A DNA stretch of 64,000 nt from Oligoflexales bacterium (GCA_023301465.1 JALZUQ010000048.1:1-64000), one strand, 5' to 3'; positions 8,410 to 17,075 are shown, numbered from the stretch's first letter. Numbers and translations: made by a program. The notes: generated by a model from the letters alone, not told the origin.

Positions 8410-9315
8410 GTGGAAAAACACACACACGATCATGGGCACCATGATCACTCTAGTCATCACCATGTAGGTCATCACCATGATCACGGTTTAGACTACAAAA
8501 ACACAACTACTGGACGTATTTTATTTGTTTTCCTCTTGAACCTAGGGTTTGCAATTATTGAGATTGTAGGTGGGTTTCTTAGTTTTTCAATGGCATTAAT
8601 TGCTGATGGTCTACATGACCTACTAGATGCTTTCTCGATTGGGGTTGCGTACCTTTTCGAAAAGAAATCTTATAACGAACCGACAGAGCATTACCACTTT
8701 GGTTTTAGAAGGTATTCTATATTATCAGCGTTTGTGATGAGTATCGTTTTGATTGTCTCTGCTCTTTTAACCCTTGCCTTTATTTTTATGTACCACAGTT
8801 CTCATCAAAGAGAGATTAACTCTGTTTGGATGATGGTTTTTGCGGTTTTAGGTTTAGCTGTAAATGGTTTTGCAATTTTAAGATTAAGTTCAGGTAGCAG
8901 TCACCAAGAAAAAGTTATTTCATGGCATTTGATGGAAGACTTGCTTGGTTGGCTAGCAACATTAGTGGGGGCTGTGATTATTTATTTTACTGGTTGGCAG
9001 TGGGTAGATATTGTTCTAGCAGTACTAATAAGTGTTTTCATTTTTTATAATGGTTGTCGGTCGTTTATCTCCATTCTACCGATTTTTCTACAAAGAGCAG
9101 AATCACAAAGAGATGTTGAGAGTTCTATTTTAGGAATGGAGCAGGTCGAAAGTTGTGAAGTTAAAAGTTGGAGTCTAGATGGAAGTTCAAATATTTATAA
9201 TATTCGAATGAATGTCACAAATATTGATAACATTGAAAATCTAAAAGAAGATGTATATAAATTACTTAAAAGCACAACTAAAGAGCAAGTTTTTATGGAT
9301 TTTCAACTCGTTTAA
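8410..9315 (+). CDS. cation diffusion facilitator (CDF) metal exporter
   Basis: Inner-membrane proton antiporter of the CDF family, probably for Zn2+. The N terminus is very His-rich (THDHGHHDHSSHHH). Six helices follow, with paired metal-site motifs ADGLHDLLD in TM2 and HLMEDLLGW in TM5, and a cytoplasmic ferredoxin-like C-terminal domain. GTG at 8410 is preferred; TTG at 8407 is an alternative, with a GGGGG sequence upstream. The gene faces away from the ZIP-like gene, giving an importer/exporter pair. Its last 23 bases overlap the end of convergent mazG. Confidence 0.88.
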   Translation: MEKHTHDHGHHDHSSHHHVGHHHDHGLDYKNTTTGRILFVFLLNLGFAIIEIVGGFLSFSMALIADGLHDLLDAFSIGVAYLFEKKSYNEPTEHYHFGFRRYSILSAFVMSIVLIVSALLTLAFIFMYHSSHQREINSVWMMVFAVLGLAVNGFAILRLSSGSSHQEKVISWHLMEDLLGWLATLVGAVIIYFTGWQWVDIVLAVLISVFIFYNGCRSFISILPIFLQRAESQRDVESSILGMEQVESCEVKSWSLDGSSNIYNIRMNVTNIDNIENLKEDVYKLLKSTTKEQVFMDFQLV

Positions 9316-10090
9316 TTTGCTTCCAGATCTTTTCTTTTTCATAAACATCTAAGTTCACAAAATCTTCAAAGCTAAGTTTTGATGCTTGATACATTTTTTC
9401 AAAACGGTCCAAGAACTTTTTGTTGCCATTAGTAGCAGTCTGTTCAGAGTCGACTTTTAAGTGCCTGCAAAGTTGTCCTAGTGAAAAATAAATATCGCCA
9501 ATTTCTTCTCGAATATGATCTAAATTGCCTTTATCTTTAAGTGCCTCTTTCAGTTCGGAAACTTCTTCTTCAACCTTACTCATGACGTCATTCACATTTG
9601 GCCAATCGAAATGAGACTTTTTGGCATATTTTCCAATTTTTTCTGCTTGGATGGTAGAGGGGTGGATTTTTCCTAATTTTTTAATTTTCTTTTCGACTTC
9701 GTTTTTCTTCTCGCCTTTTAGTTCGCTCCAATTTGCGAGGACTTCTTCGGTATTATCAAATTTTTTATCTCCAAAAACATGAGGATGTCTTTCAATCATT
9801 TTTTGGTTAATGGCATCTATAACGTTGCCGATATCAAACTTTCCGTCGTCCTTGCCAACTTGTGCGTTGAGTACCACTTGAAGCAAAACATCACCAAGCT
9901 CATCCACTATTTCATCTCGGTCGTCACTGTGAATTGCTTCAATAGCTTCATATGCTTCTTCGAGCATGTATTTTGTGAGGGTTTTATTGGTTTGTTCAAT
10001 ATCCCAAGGGCAACCTGTTTGAGGGTCTCTTAACTTTTCGATGGTTTTGACGAAGTCGCTAAACTTTTTCTCGTAAGATTTTGTGTCCAT
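9293..10090 (-). CDS. mazG: nucleoside triphosphate pyrophosphohydrolase MazG
   Basis: Hydrolyses (d)NTPs to monophosphate and pyrophosphate, a house-cleaning enzyme. It has two tandem MazG domains: LRDPQTGCPWD with LEEAYEA and DELGD in the first, and VEEEVSEL with EEIGDIYFS in the second. The predicted length of 265 residues matches the E. coli enzyme. The ORF track start lies 69 codons too far upstream; ATG 10090 has GAGG directly before it. The last 23 bases overlap the convergent CDF gene. Confidence 0.95.
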   Translation of the reverse strand: MDTKSYEKKFSDFVKTIEKLRDPQTGCPWDIEQTNKTLTKYMLEEAYEAIEAIHSDDRDEIVDELGDVLLQVVLNAQVGKDDGKFDIGNVIDAINQKMIERHPHVFGDKKFDNTEEVLANWSELKGEKKNEVEKKIKKLGKIHPSTIQAEKIGKYAKKSHFDWPNVNDVMSKVEEEVSELKEALKDKGNLDHIREEIGDIYFSLGQLCRHLKVDSEQTATNGNKKFLDRFEKMYQASKLSFEDFVNLDVYEKEKIWKQIKRVENP

Positions 10091-10230
10091 GAATGCCTCA
10101 TAAGTAAACACACTAAAGTATTTGTGAGGTATCCATATCATATTTAAATAGAAAGGGGTGATATGTGTGCAGTGCATATCTATCAAGCTGTTTAGGTTTT
10201 TGACCCTGGGGCTTGGATAGATTATGTTCT

Positions 10231-10587
10231 GTGAGCAATTTTGATGATGAGGCAAGTTTGGCAGAAGACAATAAATTAGAACCTGAGTGGTTAACACCCC
10301 TACTCCATCAACTTCGAGAAATAGAAGTTTCTATGGGAAACCTTTTGCCTGATAAAGATCAAACAAGAGGTTTGGAGATTTCCGATTGGATTGCCAACAA
10401 GAATGAGCGTGAAAGAGAAGCTTTATCGGAACGACTTTTTAATGAAATTTGCCAGAAACTCTATCTGGATGGTTTTGATTCGACCAGAATCGCGGAGTTA
10501 ATCAACAAAGTTGTTCGAGGTAAAAATACGACCATGCCTTATTGCAACTCTTCGGAAGTAGAAGCAGTTCTTGTTCCGAATGGTTAA
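10231..10587 (+). CDS. small acidic protein of unknown function
   Basis: About 118 residues, hydrophilic, rich in Glu and Asp, with no signal peptide or membrane helix. The C-terminal half (LFNEICQKLYLDGFDSTRIAELINKVV) looks helical. GTG 10231 and TTG 10213 are both possible starts; neither has a good ribosome-binding site. It lies between divergent mazG and fadE, about 110 bases before fadE. No family recognised. Confidence 0.45.
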   Translation: MSNFDDEASLAEDNKLEPEWLTPLLHQLREIEVSMGNLLPDKDQTRGLEISDWIANKNEREREALSERLFNEICQKLYLDGFDSTRIAELINKVVRGKNTTMPYCNSSEVEAVLVPNG

Positions 10588-10695
10588 ATATGTGATAAAC
10601 TAGGGTGGTATCTTTTACAGGTAGATGTTGTTGTTTAATCGGGTTTTGCTTCGGAGCAGTACAATGTGTTCAGTAATCCCAAATTGGAGGTTCGA

Positions 10696-13149
10696 ATGTT
10701 AGAGTTCTTTCATAGTATGCCATGTAGTCTGGCTATTATCATCACCCTGCTAGCACCTTTGGTCATCGGTTTTTTCGGTGCTCCTATTTGGGTGTGGGGT
10801 TTAGTGACGGGCATTTTTATGATTGGATGGGGTTTACCTCTTTGGTCAGGAATTGTTGCCGCGGTCTTTCTTGCTAGTTTTACCATTCCTCCTATTCGAA
10901 AAATTCTTTTTACAGGTCCAATGCTTAAAATTCTACGTGCTCTAAAGATCATGCCTGAGTTATCAGAAACAGAAAAAGTAGCACTAGAAGCTGGTTCTGT
11001 TTGGATGGACGGAGAGTTGTTCTCTGGAAACCCTGATTTCAAAAAAATATTAGATCAAAGGTTTGACAAACTCACAGGCGAAGAAAAATCATTTATTGAT
11101 AACGAGTGTGAAGAAGTTTGCAACATGGTGAGTGATTGGGAAATTTTCCAAGATAAAGACTTACCGGATAGAGTTTGGGATTATCTCAAGAAAAAGAAAT
11201 TTTTAGGAATGATTGTTCCTAAAGAGTATGGTGGGTTAGGTTTTTCAGCTCTTGCGAATAGTGCGGTTGTTCAAAAGCTTGGTAGTCATTCTGTCCCTCT
11301 ATCTATTAGTGTCATGGTTCCAAACTCTTTGGGGCCTGCTGAGCTTTTGTCTCACTATGGTACTAAAGAGCAAAAAGAAAAGTTTCTACCAAAGCTAGCG
11401 GTTGGTGAAGAAGTACCTTGTTTTGCGTTAACAGAACCACATGCAGGTTCAGATGCAGGTTCTATTGAATCAAGCGGTATTGTCTATAAAGATGAAAACG
11501 GCGAAATCAAAATCCGTTTAAATTGGGAAAAACGCTACATCACACTAGCAGCAGTTTCTACTCTTATTGGGCTAGCAATTCAGCTTCGCGATCCTGATAA
11601 CTTACTTGGAAAAGGTGAAGATCTTGGAATTACATGTTTGTTAATCCCGTCTAAATCACAAGGTGTTACTCTTGGAAGACGTCATAACCCTATGGGTGTT
11701 CCATTTTATAACTGTCCGGTTCGCGGTAAAGACGTTACTGCAAGCGTAGATGATATCATTGGTGGAATAGATGGAGCTGGGCGTGGTTGGATCATGCTGA
11801 TGGAGTGTTTAGCAACAGGCCGTGCTATTTCTCTTCCTGCACAAAATGCTGGTGGAATCAAAAAAGCAATGCGTACTGCAAGTGCCTACGTCAATATCCG
11901 TAAACAGTTTGGTTTAGAAATCGGAAAGTTTGAAGGCGTTGGTGAGCCACTTGCTCGAATCGCAGGAATGACTTACCTCACAGAAGCCATGAGGAACTAT
12001 ACGGTTGGTGCGGTAGATAGTGGAGTAAAACCTGCGGTTGTATCTGCGATTGCAAAGTTACAAGCAACAGAATTAGCAAGGGTGGTTGCGGTTGATGCGA
12101 TGGATATACTTGGCGGTGCAGGTATTTCTCGTGGTCCAAGAAACAACATTGCAAATACTTATATTGCACAGCCAATCGGGGTTACCGTTGAAGGTGCAAA
12201 TATTTTGACGAGAACCATGATTATTTTTGGGCAAGGTGCCATTCGTTGTCACCCTTATGCATATCTCGAATTCAAATCAGTTAGCGAAAACGACCTTGGT
12301 ACTTTTGACAAAGCTTTCGCTGGTCATATCGGTCATGTGGTACGTAATAAATGTCGTGCTATTTTATTGAGTGCCACAAGGGGTAGACTTGCTAGTTCAC
12401 CAGTAAGCGGGCCAACTGCGATCTATTACAAGAAAATATCATGGGCGTCTTCAGTATTTGCTTTATTGGCTGATACAGCGATGGGGACGTTTGGCGGTAA
12501 ACTCAAAATGAAAGAAAGCCTTACAGGCAAGTTCGCAGATATGTTTAGTTTTATGTATATCGCTGCTTGTGTTCTCAAAAAATATGAAGCAGATGGACGT
12601 CCAAGTCATCATTGGCCATTAGTGCAGTGGTCACTAGATTACTGTATGGATAGAATTCAAAAAGGCCTTGAAGGTGTTTTAGAGAATTTTGATTTCCCTG
12701 TTGTCGGTTGGTATTTCAGAAACATCGTTAGTTTCTTTGTAAGAGTGAACCGTTTTGGTGCTCCTCCTCGTGACAAAGTATCACAAGAAGTTGTAAGAGA
12801 AATCATGCGAGTCGGTGGTGCTCGTGACGACTTAGCTGAGGGAATGTTTATTAGTAAGGACCCAGAAGAAGCTCTTGGTCGTTATGAGAATGCTGTGAAC
12901 TTAATTGAGAAAGCAAAACCTCATTACTCTCTTCTTCGTAAGGCTATCTATAAGAAACAGATTCCAAAACAAAGATACTCACGCATTATAGATGAAGCTT
13001 TATCCAAAGGGATATTAACTTCAGAGCAAGCACAAACTTTGAGGGCAGCAGAAGCGGCACGTGATGACGCGATAATGGTAGATGAGTTTGAGGATAATGG
13101 TTTTGTAACCACAAATTTAGATCAACACGTTAGTGAAGTAAAAGTATAA
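10696..13149 (+). CDS. fadE: acyl-CoA dehydrogenase FadE
   Basis: FAD-dependent first step of fatty acid beta-oxidation. At 817 residues it is the long FadE type, about as long as E. coli FadE, with two or three N-terminal membrane helices. The dehydrogenase core contains EYGGLGFSA, CFALTEPHAGSDAGS, RYITLA and the segment VEGANILTRTMIIFGQGAIR. The C-terminal extension typical of FadE is present. The start is moved to ATG 10696 because GGAGG lies five bases upstream; the track GTG lacks a site. Bacterioferritin follows after only ten bases, an unusual partner. Confidence 0.95.
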   Translation: MLEFFHSMPCSLAIIITLLAPLVIGFFGAPIWVWGLVTGIFMIGWGLPLWSGIVAAVFLASFTIPPIRKILFTGPMLKILRALKIMPELSETEKVALEAGSVWMDGELFSGNPDFKKILDQRFDKLTGEEKSFIDNECEEVCNMVSDWEIFQDKDLPDRVWDYLKKKKFLGMIVPKEYGGLGFSALANSAVVQKLGSHSVPLSISVMVPNSLGPAELLSHYGTKEQKEKFLPKLAVGEEVPCFALTEPHAGSDAGSIESSGIVYKDENGEIKIRLNWEKRYITLAAVSTLIGLAIQLRDPDNLLGKGEDLGITCLLIPSKSQGVTLGRRHNPMGVPFYNCPVRGKDVTASVDDIIGGIDGAGRGWIMLMECLATGRAISLPAQNAGGIKKAMRTASAYVNIRKQFGLEIGKFEGVGEPLARIAGMTYLTEAMRNYTVGAVDSGVKPAVVSAIAKLQATELARVVAVDAMDILGGAGISRGPRNNIANTYIAQPIGVTVEGANILTRTMIIFGQGAIRCHPYAYLEFKSVSENDLGTFDKAFAGHIGHVVRNKCRAILLSATRGRLASSPVSGPTAIYYKKISWASSVFALLADTAMGTFGGKLKMKESLTGKFADMFSFMYIAACVLKKYEADGRPSHHWPLVQWSLDYCMDRIQKGLEGVLENFDFPVVGWYFRNIVSFFVRVNRFGAPPRDKVSQEVVREIMRVGGARDDLAEGMFISKDPEEALGRYENAVNLIEKAKPHYSLLRKAIYKKQIPKQRYSRIIDEALSKGILTSEQAQTLRAAEAARDDAIMVDEFEDNGFVTTNLDQHVSEVKV

Positions 13150-13159
13150 AGGAGACATT

Positions 13160-13642
13160 GTGAAGGGTAATCCAGAAGTTATCAAAGTATTAAATGAGGT
13201 TCTTGTTGGAGAGCTCACAGCGATCAATCAATATTTTCTGCACTCCAGAATTTGTGAAGATTGGGGCTACACAAAACTTGCAAAAGTTATTTATCATGAA
13301 TCCATTGATGAAATGAAACACGCTCAAACTCTCGTGGATAGAATCTTATTTCTTGAAGGGCTTCCTAATATGCAAAAGCTAGGTAAGCTTCGTATTGGTG
13401 AGTCTGTAGAAGAGCAATTAAAGTCTGACCTTGCTCTTGAGTTTGAGGCATTAAATCGTCTTAAAGACGGTATCAAGGTTTGTAATGATGCCTGTGATTT
13501 TACAACACGTGAGATTTTAGAGCATATTTTGATTGATGAAGAAAAGCACGTAGATTGGTTAGAGTCTCAGTTGAATATCATTAAAGATGTTGGGATTGAA
13601 AATTATTTGATACAGCAGACAGATGTAACTGTTGGTGGATAG
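13160..13642 (+). CDS. bfr: bacterioferritin
   Basis: Heme-containing 24-mer iron store with a ferroxidase centre. The 160-residue four-helix protein has the Glu in GELTAINQYF, ESIDEMKHAQ (ferroxidase Glu and His with the heme-ligand Met between them), EFEALNRLKDG, and DEEKHVDWLE. The start is GTG with AAAGGAG seven bases upstream. It sits ten bases after fadE, so it is probably read from the same transcript, and ends at a bidirectional terminator shared with bfd. Confidence 0.95.
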   Translation: MKGNPEVIKVLNEVLVGELTAINQYFLHSRICEDWGYTKLAKVIYHESIDEMKHAQTLVDRILFLEGLPNMQKLGKLRIGESVEEQLKSDLALEFEALNRLKDGIKVCNDACDFTTREILEHILIDEEKHVDWLESQLNIIKDVGIENYLIQQTDVTVGG

Positions 13643-13663
13643 TTTTTAGGGTAAATCAAGTGG

Positions 13664-13697
13664 CCGCTTAGCCTGAAAAGGGTTAGGCGGTTTTTTT
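13664..13697. terminator. terminator between bfr and bfd
   Basis: A ten-base-pair stem (CCGCTTAGCC with GGTTAGGCGG, allowing G-U pairs) around a seven-base loop is followed by seven T on the plus strand. It ends the fadE-bfr transcript. The bfd stop codon lies inside its right arm. Confidence 0.8.
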
Positions 13698-13865
13698 ATT
13701 TTTAGGGCTTTCGGTTTCAATGAGAGACTTTAGCTCGTAAATACATTGGCCACAGTCAGAACCCGCTTTGCAGTTCTTTTGTAGAGCCTTTAGAGTCTCG
13801 CTTCCATCAGCAATCATCTGTTTTAGTTTCTTTTCGTTTATTCCGTGACATAAGCAAACAATCAT
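13683..13865 (-). CDS. bfd: bacterioferritin-associated ferredoxin (BFD-like [2Fe-2S])
   Basis: A 60-residue BFD-like [2Fe-2S] protein with CLCHGI at residues 4-9 and CGQC near residue 38, giving the four cluster cysteines. Its known role is to donate electrons to bacterioferritin heme to release stored iron. The start has a strong GAGGAGG site. It is convergent with bfr, and a Fur-box-like palindrome lies about 40 bases upstream, so induction under low iron is expected. Confidence 0.92.
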   Translation of the reverse strand: MIVCLCHGINEKKLKQMIADGSETLKALQKNCKAGSDCGQCIYELKSLIETESPKNKKTA

Positions 13866-14223
13866 TACTACCTCCTCTCCTCTTATCGGTTAAATGATAA
13901 TAGAATTGAGAATCATTTTCAATTGGTTTTAAGTAATTGTTTTCATTGGTTTATTTACATATGAAAAAACAGCCTTTTTCAATGATGCTTTAGTGAGCAA
14001 GAGGCAGGGCATATTGACCTAACACGTGAAAAGACCGCCCAAGTTTACGAAAGCTTTTGAACCTGACGAAAAAAGAAGATTGAGATAACTTACTTAATTT
14101 ATATCATAAACGTCATTTTTTTAATGGTATATGAAAATTTGTGTCATTAATTTTTTTTAAAAATTTGATTTATTGTATATGGCTCCTTTAAAATTAATCT
14201 ATGCATTAAAAAAAGGAATCACT
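13866..14223. other. intergenic region between bfd and cytochrome gene
   Basis: A 358-base AT-rich gap between divergent genes. It holds the Fur box near 13907 and presumably the cytochrome promoter near its right end. I see no other open frame, hairpin with a T run, or riboswitch-like structure. Confidence 0.5.
13907..13921 (-). promoter_or_regulatory. Fur box upstream of bfd
   Basis: TGAGAATCATTTTCA matches the 7-1-7 Fur consensus TGATAATnATTATCA at all but two symmetric positions and is itself palindromic. It lies about 42 bases before the bfd start, the usual place for Fur repression. An adjacent GATAATAG half-site extends it leftward. Confidence 0.7.
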
Positions 14224-15363
14224 ATGAAGGTCACTGGTTTACTATTGTCATTATTTTTAGTTGTTGGTTTTTTACAAAACTGTGGAGATGATTCGAGTAG
14301 TAGAGAGGCTCCGACTACTGGTCAGCCTACTGTAATTGCTATGACTGATTTTTCAGGTGCCATGTTATTTTTTAATAGACATACAGACACGGTAAGTAGT
14401 TATACTTGTAATTCTTGTCATTCATTAACTGATCCAGATCCAGATTCAATGCACCGTCCGGGTAACCCTGTTGGTAATGCATTTAATCGTGCAAGCTTTA
14501 AAAATGGAGATTTTACTTCTTTAATACAGGCAGTAAATAGTTGCCGAGAAGAGTGGATGACAGCTCCTCAATGGTCTGAGAATGATCCTGTTTGGAAAGA
14601 GTTAGAAAGTTTTCTACAAGAGCAAGCAGAAGATCAAGGTAGCCAAACGATTAGCTATAGTATCAAAACCACAACACCAACGATTGTTGATGGAGATATG
14701 GATGCGGGTCGAGAGTTTTTTAATTCATCATGTTCAATCTGTCACGGTACAAATGGTGTAAATGGTTTTGCACCTTCTATCGCTGGTTCTTCATTAACTC
14801 CGCAACAAATTTATACTAAAATCAGAACATCTGGTCAGGAAGACATTGATATTTATCCCGGTTTAACTGGAGGTAGGATGCCGTTTTACTCAGAGGAGCG
14901 TATCACTGATACACAAATAATGGATGTTATCACTTTTGTGAAAAACGCTGAGGCAATGGAAACGGTTATTGTTGATTCTAAAGATCTTTCATTAGCCGGT
15001 GCTCAAACAAATTGTGGTTCTACTAGTTCTAAGATCGGTCAAACTCTTAGTTTTTCAACTCTTAGTCACCGCGTTAGTGGTATTGCTAGAATCGTAGACG
15101 ATTGTACCATTCAGCTTGAAGACTTTAATTTTGATGGTGGTGGTGTAGATATTCGTGTTTATACTGGTTCTATATCAAGTAGTAGTGGTAGGTTCGAAGA
15201 GTCTAGTAACCCATCCATTAGTGTGAACTTATTGAATCAAGAGTTTGTTAATGGGAATGCTACAGTTAGGCTTCCAGCTGGAGTGAATATCAATGATATT
15301 GATGCTCTTAGTATCTGGTGTGTTCCTTTTGGGATTAGTTTTGGTCATGGTGGGTTTAATTGA
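14224..15363 (+). CDS. diheme cytochrome c lipoprotein with C-terminal DM13 domain
   Basis: A 379-residue exported protein. The N terminus is a signal peptide ending FLQNC, a lipobox-like site with an unusual Asn before the Cys. CNSCH and CSICH are two c-type heme motifs, each in a cytochrome-like region with a downstream Met (RMPFY after the second). The C terminus (HRVSGIARIVDDCTIQLEDF, then FDGGGVDIRVYTG) matches the DM13 electron-transfer domain. ATG 14224 is chosen over 14173 because the signal peptide begins there. It faces a paralogue tail to tail. A role in envelope electron transfer is inferred; no partner oxidase is encoded here. Confidence 0.8.
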   Translation: MKVTGLLLSLFLVVGFLQNCGDDSSSREAPTTGQPTVIAMTDFSGAMLFFNRHTDTVSSYTCNSCHSLTDPDPDSMHRPGNPVGNAFNRASFKNGDFTSLIQAVNSCREEWMTAPQWSENDPVWKELESFLQEQAEDQGSQTISYSIKTTTPTIVDGDMDAGREFFNSSCSICHGTNGVNGFAPSIAGSSLTPQQIYTKIRTSGQEDIDIYPGLTGGRMPFYSEERITDTQIMDVITFVKNAEAMETVIVDSKDLSLAGAQTNCGSTSSKIGQTLSFSTLSHRVSGIARIVDDCTIQLEDFNFDGGGVDIRVYTGSISSSSGRFEESSNPSISVNLLNQEFVNGNATVRLPAGVNINDIDALSIWCVPFGISFGHGGFN

Positions 15364-15378
15364 AATAAAAAAATTACC

Positions 15379-15416
15379 AAAAAAGCCCTATAAAATTATT
15401 TTTATGGGGCTTTTTT
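15379..15416. terminator. bidirectional terminator between the two cytochrome paralogues
   Basis: AAAAAAGCCCTATAAAA pairs with TTTATGGGGCTTTTTT (one imperfect position) around a five-base loop. A-tracts and T-tracts on both flanks let it end both convergent genes. Confidence 0.8.
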
Positions 15417-15436
15417 ATTTTAGAGCTCTTGTGTTT

Positions 15437-16819
15437 TTATTGAAAGATTCCACTCCCAAAGTTGGCATTCGCTGGGTCGCACCAAATGCTCAAACTATTA
15501 AAGTTATCTAAGGTTACTCCCACTGGCAACGTCAGTGTCGTTGAAACCCCATTAAATGCTGGTCCTAGTAAGTTTTTACTTATGCTTGTGCCTGAGTTAA
15601 AAAAATCGTTTTGCCCTGTATAAACAAATACCGCAATTCCTGTACCATCATAAGTGAAGCTATCAAAATGAATCGTGCAATCATCAATGATGGTAGCTAC
15701 TCCATTAATGTTATGTGAACTTCTATTCTGAAACGTAAAGGTTTGACCAACTTTTGGGTTTGATGACCCACAATTTGTTTGTAGTGTTAAACTATTTGAT
15801 GAAATATCAACTCTACTGCTACCACTGCCACCGGTTGTGCTTCCATCACCACCAGTTGTCCCACCAGTTGTGCCACCAGTTGTGCCACCAGTTGTGCCAC
15901 CAGTTGTGCCACCAGTTGTGCCACCAGTTGTGCCACCAGTTGTGCCACCAGTTGTGCCACCAGTTGTACCACCAGTTCTGTCATCGTCACTGCCGCCAGT
16001 TGTATCACCAGTTCTGTCATCACCACTGCCAGTTGCATCCCCATCATCTTCGGTGTCATTATCACCATTGGGTGTTTTGGTAGATTCTAAAAAGGCAATA
16101 ACATCTGCAATTTGTTGGTCAGAAATCCTATCGGCAGCAAAAAATGGCATGGGACCTGTAATCGTTAGTCCTTCATAAATAGGGCTGTCTAAATTACCAG
16201 ATAGTCTTATTTTTTCTGCAATAAAATCTCCATCTTTCGATGTGTTATAAAGAATGTTCGCAAAGCCACCTTCGCCATCCATTCCATGACATAATGCACA
16301 AGATCTATTAAAAAAAGCTACGCCATTTTCAACATTGCCTATAGGAAGGTTTATAGGAGGTGGTGTAATTTCATAAGTAATATTTTCTGTTGAACTGCCA
16401 TCGGATAGATCTTTTAAGTAGTCTTCTAATGCAAGCCAAGATTCATCGTTTTCAGAATATTCTGGTGCAAACATCCATTCAGTTCTACAGGAATTGACGG
16501 CATCCATAAGTCTGGTTAGTTGACCATTTTTAAAAGAAGTCCTGTAAAATGCGTTTGCAAGATCATGCCCCGGGTGTATGGCTCCATCTTCAGGGAGCTC
16601 CACAGTTGAGTGACATCTAGAACAACTATAAAAGTTACCATTTTCATCAGGCATTGAATATTCAGTTAATCCTAGTTGGTTTTCTAATGGAGTGTTGTCA
16701 TTCGTTGTATCAGGCAACTCAGTGTTTGTAGATTCAGTAGGTATCTCGGCGGATCCTTCATTCTCGTCTGAACTACAATAAACAATGAGTGGGAATAGCA
16801 AAATTAGTAAATATTTCAT
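15437..16819 (-). CDS. diheme cytochrome c lipoprotein with Thr-Gly-Gly linker and DM13 domain
   Basis: A 460-residue paralogue of the convergent neighbour. The signal peptide MKYLLILLFPLIVYC is a good lipobox. Heme motifs CSRCH and CALCH lie in the first half, with PMPFF after the second. A long low-complexity linker of repeated TGGT follows, encoded by about eleven 12-base repeats, and then a DM13 domain (NINGVATIIDDCTIHFDSF...). Both paralogues end with a shared LSIWC segment. The linker is absent from the neighbour, so it is probably a flexible, expandable spacer between electron carriers. Confidence 0.8.
   Translation of the reverse strand: MKYLLILLFPLIVYCSSDENEGSAEIPTESTNTELPDTTNDNTPLENQLGLTEYSMPDENGNFYSCSRCHSTVELPEDGAIHPGHDLANAFYRTSFKNGQLTRLMDAVNSCRTEWMFAPEYSENDESWLALEDYLKDLSDGSSTENITYEITPPPINLPIGNVENGVAFFNRSCALCHGMDGEGGFANILYNTSKDGDFIAEKIRLSGNLDSPIYEGLTITGPMPFFAADRISDQQIADVIAFLESTKTPNGDNDTEDDGDATGSGDDRTGDTTGGSDDDRTGGTTGGTTGGTTGGTTGGTTGGTTGGTTGGTTGGTTGGTTGGDGSTTGGSGSSRVDISSNSLTLQTNCGSSNPKVGQTFTFQNRSSHNINGVATIIDDCTIHFDSFTYDGTGIAVFVYTGQNDFFNSGTSISKNLLGPAFNGVSTTLTLPVGVTLDNFNSLSIWCDPANANFGSGIFQ
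15849..15980. repeat. 12-bp tandem repeat, about 11 copies
   Basis: The unit ccaccagttgtg is repeated in register from 15849 to 15980 with only single-base changes in the first, tenth and eleventh copies. It encodes the TGGT linker of the minus-strand cytochrome. Because the unit is a multiple of three, copy number changes keep the frame. Confidence 0.95.
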
Positions 16820-17075
16820 TGGGTGGCCTTGTTCTATAAATCAGCATTATATTTTTATTATCGAAGGTTAAGCTGTCAAACTTAAATGACCGTATTTAAG
16901 ATGTAAGTAGAAAATGCTACAAGTGCAAAAAACCCAGATAAAACAGTGTTTTATAGATGATAGTTAAATCAGATATAAACGTCAGACTTATCATGATTGA
17001 GTTCATAAAGAGTTTTTGACTTTTAAAATAAGCCGCATTATAAATAGGCGCTTTGTAAAAATAGGAGTTAACTCT

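Noticed and set aside
15849-15980. CRISPR-like array.
   Set aside because: Units are contiguous with no spacers and lie inside a coding gene.
15754-16178. Several ORFs on both strands across the 12-bp repeat (109, 93 and 113 residues).
   Set aside because: They are products of the repeat keeping all frames open; their sequences are repeats of LCHQ, QLVA and VPPV, and the real frame is the minus-strand cytochrome.
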